From assembly GCF_030646615.1 (NCBI RefSeq), contig NZ_JAUSLG010000038.1:1-64000 (forward strand): a stretch of 64,000 nt of DNA. Direction: 5' to 3'. The stretch comes from Phenylobacterium sp. Its GTDB lineage: Bacteria; Pseudomonadota; Alphaproteobacteria; Caulobacterales; Caulobacteraceae. This document shows positions 45,502-53,427 of this stretch, in pieces; position 1 is the first letter of the stretch, and each line of letters opens with the position of its first letter. The translations under genes were made by a program, and so were the position numbers. Below the pieces are notes generated by a model. It saw only the letters and a program-made list of their open reading frames with translations. It did no database searches and was not told the origin of the DNA.

Positions 45502-46055
45502 TTATTGAGAACATCTCGAACCGGCCGGGAAAGCGGGTTCACGTGGTGCAGGGCGAGCACTATGTGACCGACGACCCCGACATCACCCTGACCACGATCC
45601 TGGGCAGCTGCGTGGCCGTCTGCCTGTGGGATCCGCAGCGGGGCGTCGGCGGGATGAATCACTTCCTGCTGCCCGAGGGCAAGGCCGAGGGCGCCAATGA
45701 GGGCCGCCGCTACGGCGCCTTCGCCATGGAGCTCTTGATCAACGAACTGCTGCGCATGGGCGCCCGTCGCGAGAACATGCAGGCCAAGCTGTTCGGCGGC
45801 GCCCGCATGTTCAGCGGCCTGTCGGACGTGGGCGCCTCCAACGCCGCCTTCGCCGAACGCTTCCTTCGGGACGAAGGCATTCCCGTGGTGGGCACCAGTC
45901 TCGGCGGCTTTGGCGCCCGCCGGATCCAGTTCTGGCCGGTCAGCGGCCGGGCTCAGCAGAAGACCGTCACCGACACCAACGAGCTGAAGGAAGTCGCCAA
46001 GCCGCGCGCGCCTGCGCCCTTGCCGGTGGCCGAAGGCGCGGTGGAGCTGTTCTGA
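45498..46055 (+). CDS. cheD: Chemoreceptor glutamine deamidase CheD
   Basis: A 185-residue CheD. The catalytic residues are Cys38 (TILGSCVAVCLWD), His55 (GGMNHFLLP) and Thr32, with the same relative spacing as in the studied Thermotoga enzyme. It deamidates receptor glutamines before methylation. A C-terminal Ala/Pro-rich extension (about residues 165-185) goes beyond the core fold. It overlaps cheYII by four bases and cheU by one. Confidence 0.94.
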   Translation: MIIENISNRPGKRVHVVQGEHYVTDDPDITLTTILGSCVAVCLWDPQRGVGGMNHFLLPEGKAEGANEGRRYGAFAMELLINELLRMGARRENMQAKLFGGARMFSGLSDVGASNAAFAERFLRDEGIPVVGTSLGGFGARRIQFWPVSGRAQQKTVTDTNELKEVAKPRAPAPLPVAEGAVELF

Positions 46056-46435
46056 TGCGCCCAGCCCAGGTCGCCGCCCTCGCCCCGCCCGTCCTCGCCG
46101 CCCTGGCTGCGGAGTTGGACCATGCCGGGGAACTGTGCGCGCGCCTGGAAGATCTCGTCACCCGCCTGGCCGCCGCCGTCCAGGGGGAGCCGCGGGAGCT
46201 GGCCCTGAGCGAGGCCCAGACCCTGGACGTCCTGACCCAGCACCTGGCCGCCCTGTCGGTCTTCACCCGGGGCCTTTCCGGCGAACTGACCAGCGCGCGC
46301 ACGGTGGACCCGGACGTGGTCCTGGCCCAGGTGCCGCTGAGCGATCTGGCGGGCCGTCTGCGCGCCTGCCTCTATAGCGCCACCCTGATCCTCCCCCCGA
46401 GGGACAGTGGATCGGGTGACCTTGACCTGTTCTGA
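46055..46435 (+). CDS. cheU: CheU-like chemotaxis operon protein
   Basis: A 126-residue, Ala/Leu-rich helical protein with heptad-like repeats through residues 5-110 and an acidic C-terminus (SGDLDLF). It has no catalytic motif. The position between cheD and cheYIII corresponds to cheU in the Caulobacter crescentus operon, so the name rests on synteny. Its last four residues resemble the terminal VELF of CheD, hinting at a shared binding peptide, but this may be chance. Confidence 0.65.
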   Translation: MRPAQVAALAPPVLAALAAELDHAGELCARLEDLVTRLAAAVQGEPRELALSEAQTLDVLTQHLAALSVFTRGLSGELTSARTVDPDVVLAQVPLSDLAGRLRACLYSATLILPPRDSGSGDLDLF

Positions 46436-46447
46436 GGCCGCGGCGCC

Positions 46448-47044
46448 ATGAGCCTTCATCCCGACATCCGGATGAACCTGGCGCGGTCCAACGTCCTGCT
46501 GATTGACGACAATCCGCAGGCCCTGGAGGTGCTGGCCTCGATCTTCCGTGGCTTTGGCGTCCTTCGGCAGGTCAAGTGCGGCTCGGCGGCCGAGGCGCAG
46601 AACATATTGCGCAGCCGGGAAATCGACCTGATCGTCTGCGACACCGTCATGCCCGACATGGACGGCTATGACTTCGTCCGCTGGCTGCGCCGGGAAGGCC
46701 CGGAGGAGGCGCGCTTCTCCCCCGTCATCATGCTGACCGGCCACGCCGCGCGGAGCACCGTCGAGAGCAGCCGCGACTGCGGCGCCAACTTCATCGTCTC
46801 CAAGCCCTTCACACCGGAGGTCCTGCTTCAGCGGATCTACTGGGTGGCCAAGGACGAACGGGCCATGGTCCGGAGCGACACCTATGTCGGCCCCGACCGA
46901 CGCTTCCGCAATATCGGCCCGCCCCTGGGCGTCAAGGGCCGCCGCAAGGACGACCTGTCCACCCATGTGGGGATGGCCAAGGATCCGAACATGGATCAGG
47001 ACGAGATCGACATGCTGCTTAAGCCGCAAAGGGCCGCCCTATGA
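46448..47044 (+). CDS. CheYIII: receiver protein with Arg-rich, FliM-like C-terminal tail
   Basis: A 198-residue protein. The receiver domain (about residues 10-135) has an intact acidic pair Asp20-Asp21, phospho-acceptor Asp65 (LIVCDTVMPDMDG), Thr97 and Lys119 (IVSKPFTPE). The tail (about 136-198) contains TYVGPDRRFRNIGPP, then the basic KGRRKDD, and ends with NMDQDEIDMLLKPQ. The last segment resembles the SQxEIDALL motif at the FliM N-terminus that binds phosphorylated CheY. The Arg-rich patch recalls the c-di-GMP-binding arginines of Caulobacter Cle proteins. Both comparisons are by eye. It overlaps cheE by four bases, and a diverged copy of the pair lies at 36119-37191. Confidence 0.85.
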   Translation: MSLHPDIRMNLARSNVLLIDDNPQALEVLASIFRGFGVLRQVKCGSAAEAQNILRSREIDLIVCDTVMPDMDGYDFVRWLRREGPEEARFSPVIMLTGHAARSTVESSRDCGANFIVSKPFTPEVLLQRIYWVAKDERAMVRSDTYVGPDRRFRNIGPPLGVKGRRKDDLSTHVGMAKDPNMDQDEIDMLLKPQRAAL

Positions 47045-47529
47045 GCGAGGCCGAAGTCTTCAAGGTCCGGAACCGACTGGCCCAGCACGTCGCCGAGCCG
47101 GGCGGCATGACCGCCGGCATGGCCAACAGCCGCGCGGGCCGCGAACTGGCCGCCCAGCAGGGTCGCTCCTACGAAGCGATCGGGGAAACCCTGGAGACCC
47201 TGGAATGGCTGTGCGACACCCGCGATGCGCCGATGGATTCGGTCTACGACCTGTCGACCCAGGTGCTGGATATTGCGGGCCTGTTCGACGACAAGCAGCT
47301 CTGCCGCGCCGCCTACAGCCTCTGCGAGCTTTCCGACAAGCTTCGCACCCGCGAGGGCGAGGACTGGGCTTCGATCAAGCTGCACGTCAACGGCATGCGG
47401 CTGATCTGGAACACCGAGGCGGCGGGGCGCGAGCACCTGGACACCATGGTCGAAGGCCTTTGGGCCCTGACCGATCGCCTGCGCTTCGATGACAGTGACG
47501 GCGAAGTCGAAACCTCGCCCGCCGAATGA
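47041..47529 (+). CDS. cheE: CheE
   Basis: A 162-residue mostly helical protein at the end of the operon, in the place of cheE in Caulobacter crescentus, where it is reported to influence chemotactic adaptation. Conserved features shared with the copy at 36119-36595 are AAYSLCELSDKLRT and the HVNGMRLIWN segment. No enzymatic motif is visible. It is translationally coupled to cheYIII (ATGA), suggesting that the two proteins work together. A large hairpin terminates the operon after it. Confidence 0.85.
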   Translation: MSEAEVFKVRNRLAQHVAEPGGMTAGMANSRAGRELAAQQGRSYEAIGETLETLEWLCDTRDAPMDSVYDLSTQVLDIAGLFDDKQLCRAAYSLCELSDKLRTREGEDWASIKLHVNGMRLIWNTEAAGREHLDTMVEGLWALTDRLRFDDSDGEVETSPAE

Positions 47530-47571
47530 GGGATAGCCGCCCCCGGAGCTGAAAGCTCCAGGGGCGATCCC
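47530..47571. terminator. Bidirectional terminator hairpin after cheE
   Basis: CGCCCC (47538-47543) and GGAGCT (47545-47550) pair with AGCTCC (47554-47559) and GGGGCG (47561-47566), with one C/A mismatch and a 3-base loop. An outer GGGAT/ATCCC pairing extends the stem. It lies between the convergent cheE and thiolase genes. Confidence 0.75.
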
Positions 47572-47580
47572 TAAGGCCCG

Positions 47581-48720
47581 TCAGGCCTCGTTGGAAAAGA
47601 TCACCGTGCCCGAGGCGGCGAACATGCCGCCCACCCCGTGGCAGACGCTGATCTTGGCGCCGTCCACCTGGGCCGGCGCTATGCCGCGCATCTGACGCAC
47701 GCTCTCCTGCAGGGCGTACATGCCGTACATCCCCGAGTGCATATAGGAGAGCCCGCCGCCATTGGTGTTCAGCGGCAGCTTGCCGCCGATGGCGGTGTTG
47801 CGTTCATTGATGAAGTGCTTGGCTTCGCCCGGCTTGCAGAAGCCGAGATCCTCCAGGCCGTACAGCGGCAGGTGGGCGAAGGCGTCGTAGATCATCAGGT
47901 GATCGACGTCAGCGTGGCTGATCCCGGCCTCATCGAAGGCCTTCTTGCCCGAGACCCGGAAGGCCTTGGACGAGGTAAAGTCCTCCATCTGGCTGACCAT
48001 GGGGGTTTCCACGCTCTCGCCCGTACCCAGCACATAGACCGGCTTTTGCGGGAAATCCTTGGCCCGCTCGGCGCTGGTCAGGATGAGCGCGCCGCCGCCG
48101 TCGGTGACCAGACAGCACATCAGCTTGCGGAACGGCCAGGCGATCATGTCGGAGTTGAGCACGTCGTCGATCGTGATCGGGTCCTTGTAGGAGGCGCGCG
48201 GATTCTTCGCCGCCCACTCCCGCTGGATCACCGCCACATTGGCCAGGTCTTCCTCGGTGACCCCATAGGTCTTCATGTAGCGAAGCACCGGAATGGTGAA
48301 CATGGTCGGCGGCGCGGTGACGCCATAGGGCATTTCGAACTGCCCCATCAGGCTGGACGGCGCCCGGCCAAAGCCGCCAGCGCCGACCCGCGAGCGACCG
48401 GATTCGCCGTGGGTGATCAGGACTGTGGTGCACAGGCCTTCGTTGATGGCCGCCGCGGCGTGGCGGACATGCAGCATGAAGGAGCAGCCGCCGACGCTGG
48501 TGCCGTCGGCATAGGTGGGGGTGATGCCGAGGTACTGGGCGAGCTCCACCGGCGAGATGCCGGCGCAGGCCACGCCGTCGATATCGGTGGGCTTCAGGCC
48601 GGCGTCGGCCATGGCGTTCAGGGCCGCGTCAGCGTGCAGGCCGATCACGGACACGTCCGGAATCTTGCCCATCTTGGTGGTTTCAGCGGCGCCTACGACC
48701 GCGACAGATTTCTGCTTCAT
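47581..48720 (-). CDS. SCP-x-like thiolase / acetyl-CoA acetyltransferase
   Basis: A 379-residue thiolase-fold protein of the lipid-transfer/SCP-x branch. The nucleophile is Cys79 (SVGGCSFMLHV), and downstream are NTNGGGLSYMHSGMYG and the C-terminal CHGVGGMFAASGT. These enzymes act on acyl-CoA or steroid side-chain intermediates and usually work with a small DUF35 protein, here encoded eight bases upstream. The reaction could be thiolytic cleavage or retro-aldol cleavage; sequence does not decide. Note the plain order DUF35 then thiolase on the minus strand. Confidence 0.87.
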   Translation of the reverse strand: MKQKSVAVVGAAETTKMGKIPDVSVIGLHADAALNAMADAGLKPTDIDGVACAGISPVELAQYLGITPTYADGTSVGGCSFMLHVRHAAAAINEGLCTTVLITHGESGRSRVGAGGFGRAPSSLMGQFEMPYGVTAPPTMFTIPVLRYMKTYGVTEEDLANVAVIQREWAAKNPRASYKDPITIDDVLNSDMIAWPFRKLMCCLVTDGGGALILTSAERAKDFPQKPVYVLGTGESVETPMVSQMEDFTSSKAFRVSGKKAFDEAGISHADVDHLMIYDAFAHLPLYGLEDLGFCKPGEAKHFINERNTAIGGKLPLNTNGGGLSYMHSGMYGMYALQESVRQMRGIAPAQVDGAKISVCHGVGGMFAASGTVIFSNEA

Positions 48721-48727
48721 GGTCGCC

Positions 48728-49135
48728 TTACCCCTTGGCCGGCTGGAAGAACGGCAGCGTGATGGTGTCGCTCATCTTCTCGAAGACGACCTCGAGCGGC
48801 ATGTCGAGCACCAGGGCTTCCGGCGTCTGCGGACAGCCGACGATGTTGGTCATCATCCGCGGGCCTTCCTCGAGCTGCACCACGGCGATGGCGTAGGGCT
48901 CGGTCCCCATGTCCGGACGGGGACGATGGTTAATGACATAGGAGTGCAGGGTGGCGCGGCCGCTGGCCTTGAAGACCTCGACATTGCGCGAGCCGGTCTT
49001 GGGCGCGAAGGGGCGCGGGGGAAAATAGGCTTCACCGGTCTCCTTGCAACGCTGGAGCAGCAGCTCCCCGTTGCGGGTCCCGTCCCAGAAATGCTGGGTC
49101 TCCGGAGTCGGCTCCGGCAAAATGCGAGGCGGCAT
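48728..49135 (-). CDS. DUF35 OB-fold protein with degenerate zinc ribbon
   Basis: A 135-residue protein: N-terminal helix (PETQHFWDG), then the rubredoxin-like ribbon (LLLQRCKETGEAYFPPRPFAP) and an OB-fold (GRATLHSYVINHRP to VFEKM). Family members normally have four zinc cysteines in CxxC...CPxC. Here only Cys30 remains, and positions 33, 44 and 47 are Thr, Ala and Thr, so zinc binding is probably lost. DUF35 proteins bind acyl-CoA and partner with thiolases and aldolases. ATG 49135 is preceded by a GGGAG site; the frame extends upstream without family features. Confidence 0.85.
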   Translation of the reverse strand: MPPRILPEPTPETQHFWDGTRNGELLLQRCKETGEAYFPPRPFAPKTGSRNVEVFKASGRATLHSYVINHRPRPDMGTEPYAIAVVQLEEGPRMMTNIVGCPQTPEALVLDMPLEVVFEKMSDTITLPFFQPAKG

Positions 49136-49231
49136 TCGTCTCCCTCCCTCAAATAATGTTGTCAAAAATCCCGGCCTGTTCCGGCCGAGCGGGCGCCACA
49201 AAAGACGAGTGCGGGCCGCTTGTCGACCGGC

Positions 49232-49284
49232 TTAGAGCCTGATGCGATCAGACGGAATCGTCTGATCGTTGAATCAGGCTCTAA
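49232..49284. repeat. Nested palindromic repeat, 53 bp
   Basis: The outer arms TTAGAGCCTGAT (49232-49243) and ATCAGGCTCTAA (49273-49284) are perfect reverse complements. Inside them CGATCAGACG (49245-49254) and CGTCTGATCG (49259-49268) form a second perfect stem around GAAT. The whole unit folds into one long hairpin. This is the layout of dispersed intergenic palindromes in alphaproteobacteria. It lies in the 208-bp gap downstream of the unknown gene at 49344 and upstream of the DUF35 gene. Confidence 0.8.
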
Positions 49285-49296
49285 ACTCCAAGTCTG

Positions 49297-49344
49297 GAGC
49301 GCGTTTCGTCCCGATAACCGGTTCCCACTTATCGGAACGCGCTC
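49297..49344. repeat. Palindromic repeat, 48 bp, type shared with 54.4 kb
   Basis: GAGCGCGTT (49297-49305) pairs with AACGCGCTC (49336-49344), and CCGATAA (49311-49317) pairs with TTATCGG (49329-49335). It immediately follows the first palindrome and reaches the stop codon of the next gene. A related copy (GGAGCG...CCGATAACCGG...GCGCTC) is at 54392-54437. Confidence 0.75.
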
Positions 49345-49790
49345 TAGACCGGAGACCCCGAAAGACGCCGCCGTTCGGCGCCCGCCACGAGTTCGCGCCA
49401 GATGTCGGCTTCAAGGTCCTTGGCCTCGGGATCGTCGCGGCGCTCAAGCTCGGCGTGCAGGGCGATCAGAGCCACCCGCAGCTCGGCGTTGGCGCCCTGC
49501 AGGGCGCTCAGGCGAAGGCTCCCGTCGCGGCCGCCGGCCAGCTCGACCAGCCAGCGGCGGCGGGCATTGTCCTGGCTCACCCGGGCGCCGGAGGCCAGCA
49601 GGCCACGCAGGGCCGCGTTCTCCTGAACCAGGATTTCGGCCGCGCCGTCCCACATTTCGGCAGCCAGACCGAGCAGCATGGCCGAGAGGCCCAGCTCTCC
49701 AGCCCTCTGGGCGGCGGGGATCTGTGGCGCAGCGTTGCGAGCGACACGGCCCGCCAGATCGACGAGCACCTGGGCGACATCGGGCTTCAT
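49344..49790 (-). CDS. Uncharacterised 148-residue protein downstream of P450-kinase
   Basis: An acidic, mostly helical protein that starts MKPDVAQVLVDLAGRVARN and has helical stretches throughout (LGLSAMLLGLAAEMWDGAAEILVQE, LRVALIALHAELERRDD). I do not recognise a family. Its ATG overlaps the kinase stop (ATGA), so P450, kinase and this protein form one translationally coupled operon, and it may be an accessory protein for the same substrate. The longer upstream open frame is a shadow of the kinase gene. Confidence 0.7.
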   Translation of the reverse strand: MKPDVAQVLVDLAGRVARNAAPQIPAAQRAGELGLSAMLLGLAAEMWDGAAEILVQENAALRGLLASGARVSQDNARRRWLVELAGGRDGSLRLSALQGANAELRVALIALHAELERRDDPEAKDLEADIWRELVAGAERRRLSGSPV

Positions 49791-50818
49791 AGACGTTCCA
49801 TCACATGCAGGGCGGCGCGGTCCTGGGCGTTGATCAGGGCCCAGGCCGGATAGACCAGGATCGGGTCGCGGTTGGCGCCGTCCATCCAGGCCCGGGCGCT
49901 GGAGACCCAGATGGCCTGGCCCTTTACGCAGGCGAACAGCTCCCACCATTTCAGAGCCTCAGGCTCGGCGCGCAGGCCGCTGGCCTGTTCCCAGACGGCG
50001 AGGGCGTCCGCCCGGGGCAGGAGCCCGCCGGGCATCCCGCGGCCGAAGAACCACACCGGATTGAAGCTCCAGCCGAGGTCCTCCAGGGGATCGCCCAAAT
50101 GGCACATCTCCCAGTCGAGCACGCCATGGACGCCGCCCTCCGTGTCATAGAGGAAGTTGCCGGTGCGATAGTCCCCGTGCACCACGCCGACCTTCTGGGC
50201 CGGCGGCGGGGGATTGGCCCGCAGGTGACGGATGGCCGCGCGAATGATCGGCAGGGGCTCGCTCTCGTCGGCGTCGAGCACCGCCTCCCAATGGTCCAGT
50301 TCGCGGCGCCAGCAGTCCTCGGCCCTCACCGCCGGCAGGGCGCCGGCCAGGCCCAGGGCTGTAGGATCGGCGCGGGCGATCTGGCCCAGGATCTCCCACT
50401 TCCGCGCCCCCAGGATCGCATGGGTTTCCAGATAGGGCGAAGACCACAGGGCGCCGGGTCCGGCCTGGAATCCGGCGATCTCCTCGGCCACGAAGAAGGG
50501 ACTGCCCAGGGCGTCAGCGCCCTCCTCCAGCCAGAGCATCTCGGGCACCGGCACCCCTGTGCCGTGAAAGGCGCGATAGGCCTCGAACTCCACCCGCCGC
50601 TCGGTGTCGATCAGGCTATCGGCCGGGTCCCGGCGCAGGATCAGGCCCCGTTGGCGGGCGACGCCGTCAGCCTCGGTCCACGACAGGGTGAAGCGATAGG
50701 TCTGACGCGAGGCGCCGCCGGTGATGCGGGCCACATTGCTGATCGCCACGTCCCGGGCCTGCGGCATCTGGCCGGCGATATAGCCGGCCAGCCGCGTGGT
50801 CAGTTCCGCCTCCTCCAT
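49787..50818 (-). CDS. APH-family phosphotransferase (small-molecule kinase)
   Basis: A 343-residue kinase-like protein of the aminoglycoside-phosphotransferase/ACAD10-11 kinase group. It has GGASRQTYRF (nucleotide loop), the catalytic loop VVHGDYRTGNFLYD and the metal-binding VLDWEMCHLGDPLEDLGW. Such kinases phosphorylate hydroxylated small molecules; animal ACAD10/11 kinase domains act on 4-hydroxy acids. It starts two bases after the P450 stop, so hydroxylation followed by phosphorylation of the same compound is a plausible pathway. The substrate is not known. ATG 50818 was chosen because upstream sequence overlaps the P450 gene. Confidence 0.87.
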   Translation of the reverse strand: MEEAELTTRLAGYIAGQMPQARDVAISNVARITGGASRQTYRFTLSWTEADGVARQRGLILRRDPADSLIDTERRVEFEAYRAFHGTGVPVPEMLWLEEGADALGSPFFVAEEIAGFQAGPGALWSSPYLETHAILGARKWEILGQIARADPTALGLAGALPAVRAEDCWRRELDHWEAVLDADESEPLPIIRAAIRHLRANPPPPAQKVGVVHGDYRTGNFLYDTEGGVHGVLDWEMCHLGDPLEDLGWSFNPVWFFGRGMPGGLLPRADALAVWEQASGLRAEPEALKWWELFACVKGQAIWVSSARAWMDGANRDPILVYPAWALINAQDRAALHVMERL

Positions 50819-50820
50819 GG

Positions 50821-52095
50821 CTAGTGCATGCGGAAGCGGATGGGCAGGGTCTTGGGCCCGTTGACGAACACCGCCTGGGACATCTGCGGTTCGCCGGCCA
50901 GTTCCAGGGATTCCAGGCGCGGGATCAGCTCCTCCCAGAGGATGCGCATCTCCATCTTGGCCAGGTGCTGGCCCAGGCACAGGTGCGCCCCATAGCCGAA
51001 GGCCAGGTGGCGGTTGGGCTTGCGGTCGACCCGGAAGGCCTGGGGATCGTCGAACACCGCCTCGTCCCGGTTGCCCGAGGCGTAGCAGAGCATCAGCCAG
51101 TCCTGCGCCGCCAGATCGCGGCCGGCCAGGTGGGTCGGCTCGGCCACGGTGCGCATGAAGGTCTTCACCGGGGTGGTCCAGCGGATCGACTCGTCCACCA
51201 GGCCGGCGATCAGCGACGGGTCGGCCTTGAGCTTGGCCAGTTCGGCAGGGTTCTCGGCCAGGCCCCAGATGGCCCCGCCGGTGGACGACGAGGTGGTGTC
51301 ATGGCCGGCCGTGGCGACGATGATGTAGTAGCTCATCGCCTCGAATTCCGAGATCGGCTGGCCGTCGATCATGCTGTTGGCGATCACGCTGGACAGATCA
51401 TCGGTCGGGTTGGCGCGGCGATCGGCCGACAGCTTGCGGAAATATTCGAAGAAGTCGGTGATGACGCCCGGCGTCAGCTTCGCCCCCGGCTCCACCTCCT
51501 CCTTGCGGGCCAGTTCCGGGTCGGCGGCGCCGAACAGCTCCTGGGTCAGCATCAGCATCCGCGGCTCGTCCTCCCGCGGCACGCCCATGATCTCCATCAC
51601 CACCCGCAGGGGATAGTGCAGCGCCACCTCGCGGACGAAGTCGCACTGGCCGCCGGTGGCGGCCATCTGATCGACGGCGGCCCTGGCGACGCCGCGGATG
51701 CGCTCCTCCATGGCCCGCAGGTTCTGCGGCATGAACCAGGCCTGGGTCAGGGCGCGGTACTTGTGGTGATCGGGGGCGTCCATGTGGATCAGGGTGCGCA
51801 GCAGGTGCGGGCTGCCCCCGGTCATCTCGCGGATCTTGGCGTCGGTCTCCTGGTTGACGATGGTCGGGGACTTGGCGCCATTGAGGAACAGGGCGTTCTG
51901 GCGGCTGATCTCCAGGATGTCCGCATGCCGGGTCGCCACCCAGAAGGGCTCAAACCCCTTGGGCTCGGCCCGCCCGAAGGCGTTGTTGCCCCTCAGCCAG
52001 GCATAGGTTTCGTGGATGCGTCCATCGGCATAGGCGGCCGGATCGACGAGGGTTTGCGCATGTTCGTCTGGTATGCGCGCCGAAGCTTTAGTCAT
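50821..52095 (-). CDS. Cytochrome P450
   Basis: A 424-residue soluble bacterial P450. The I-helix oxygen-activation motif is AGHDTTSSS, the K-helix ExxR is ESIRW, and the heme loop FGYGAHLCLGQHLA supplies the Cys thiolate ligand. It lacks a membrane anchor, so it uses ferredoxin-type electron donors, none of which is encoded in the window. Overall it resembles the CYP families that hydroxylate terpenoids, steroids or fatty acids, but assigning a CYP family needs a search. It is divergent from the lipocalin-like gene. Confidence 0.93.
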   Translation of the reverse strand: MTKASARIPDEHAQTLVDPAAYADGRIHETYAWLRGNNAFGRAEPKGFEPFWVATRHADILEISRQNALFLNGAKSPTIVNQETDAKIREMTGGSPHLLRTLIHMDAPDHHKYRALTQAWFMPQNLRAMEERIRGVARAAVDQMAATGGQCDFVREVALHYPLRVVMEIMGVPREDEPRMLMLTQELFGAADPELARKEEVEPGAKLTPGVITDFFEYFRKLSADRRANPTDDLSSVIANSMIDGQPISEFEAMSYYIIVATAGHDTTSSSTGGAIWGLAENPAELAKLKADPSLIAGLVDESIRWTTPVKTFMRTVAEPTHLAGRDLAAQDWLMLCYASGNRDEAVFDDPQAFRVDRKPNRHLAFGYGAHLCLGQHLAKMEMRILWEELIPRLESLELAGEPQMSQAVFVNGPKTLPIRFRMH

Positions 52096-52123
52096 GATCG
52101 CCCTGGCCGGACCGTTTACGCGA

Positions 52124-52158
52124 CGGAATGCTTACCTAGCGGCAGCAATTTCATTCCG
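52124..52158. promoter_or_regulatory. Inverted repeat in the P450 divergent promoter region
   Basis: CGGAATG (52124-52130) and CATTCCG (52152-52158) form 7-bp arms separated by 21 bases, 29 bases from the P450 start. The spacing would suit a dimeric repressor binding two helical turns apart. The regulator is not encoded nearby, so this is only a candidate operator. Confidence 0.3.
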
Positions 52159-52283
52159 CGACGTCAGCAGCCCGACACCTCCCTTGCTTTGTTCTATTTG
52201 GACAATTGATACTGCGAGCCTGAGCGGCGTCGCAATACCGACAATCAAATGGACGTAAGAAAGACCGCCAGGAGGAGGACGCC

Positions 52284-53366
52284 ATGCTGACCAAGGCCGA
52301 CGATTTTCCCATCCACCAGACGGCCGAGCCGGTCGCCTATGCCGGGACCGACCGCAACTTCTACGACCGCTATTTCTTCAACGGCTACAGCCCCGATGGA
52401 GAGACCTATTTCGCCATCGCGTTTGGCGTCTATCCGCACCTGAACATCGCCGACGCCCATTTCAGCGTCGTCCGCGGCGGGGTGCAGCATTGCCTGCACG
52501 CCTCGCGGGTCCTGCATTCCGAACGGCTGGACCTCAGCGTCGGCCCGATCTCGATCTCGGTGATCGAGCCGCTGCAGATGCTGAAGGTGACGGTGACCGG
52601 CGGCGAGGGCCTGGCGGCCGAGATCACCTTCACCGGCCGCGCCTTCCCCATCGAGGAGCCGCGGTTCACCCGCCGCAACGGGCCGCGGGCCTTCATGGAC
52701 TATACCCGCATGACCCAGAACGTCCGCTGCGAGGGCTGGATCGAGGTGGACGGTCAGCGGCGCGACCTGCCGGCCGGCACGGTGGGCTCCCGCGACCGCT
52801 CCTGGGGCGTGCGCCCGGTCGGCGCGCCGGACCCGCAGCCGCCGGTCCCCATGACCATGAGCGGCTTCTTCTGGCAGTGGACGCCGCTGAACTTCGCCGA
52901 CCGCAGCCTCTTCTTCCACGTCAACGCCGATCCGGACGGGAGCGCCTGGAACACCCGGGCTGTGGTCCTGCCCGACGGGGCGGCGCAGGGCGGCGGCTAT
53001 CACACCGAGGCCGCGCGCATGACCGGCGTCGAGCTCGTTCCCGGCACGCGGCACGCCAAGGGCGGGGTGCTGGAGATTCCCGTCGACGGGGGCGTGGCCA
53101 AGGTGAGCTTTGCGCCCTTCCTCACCTTCCTGATGCGCGGCATCGGCTATTCCGGCGCCTGGCGTCACGGGGCCTATAAGGGCGAGCTGGTGGTGGAGCG
53201 CGAAGACATCGACCTGGCCGCCGCCGACATGTCCGCCCCCGAGCATGTCCATATCCAGGCCCTGTCGCGGGTGCGGCTGGCCTGGCCGGGGGAGGCCGAG
53301 CAGACCGGCCTGGGGGTTTTTGAACAGCTCATCGCCGGCCCCTATAAACCCTACGGCCTGGGCTGA
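52284..53366 (+). CDS. Conserved lipocalin-like (CrtC/AttH-type) protein
   Basis: A 360-residue, beta-rich protein without signal peptide. Features include NFYDRYFFNGYSPDGETYFAI at the N-terminus, VGSRDRSWGVRPVG in the middle and SGFFWQWTPLNFADRSLFFH. The SRDRSWGVR motif and the overall layout recall two-domain lipocalin-like proteins related to hydroxyneurosporene synthase CrtC/AttH (DUF7064-type); this is by resemblance only. GGAGG directly upstream supports the ATG. Divergence from the P450 operon suggests joint work on a hydrophobic compound. Confidence 0.6.
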   Translation: MLTKADDFPIHQTAEPVAYAGTDRNFYDRYFFNGYSPDGETYFAIAFGVYPHLNIADAHFSVVRGGVQHCLHASRVLHSERLDLSVGPISISVIEPLQMLKVTVTGGEGLAAEITFTGRAFPIEEPRFTRRNGPRAFMDYTRMTQNVRCEGWIEVDGQRRDLPAGTVGSRDRSWGVRPVGAPDPQPPVPMTMSGFFWQWTPLNFADRSLFFHVNADPDGSAWNTRAVVLPDGAAQGGGYHTEAARMTGVELVPGTRHAKGGVLEIPVDGGVAKVSFAPFLTFLMRGIGYSGAWRHGAYKGELVVEREDIDLAAADMSAPEHVHIQALSRVRLAWPGEAEQTGLGVFEQLIAGPYKPYGLG

Positions 53367-53427
53367 GGGTCTTGCCAAGCGGCCCCGCGCCTGATCGGGT
53401 CAGGGTCCATCACCGACGGAGGCGATC

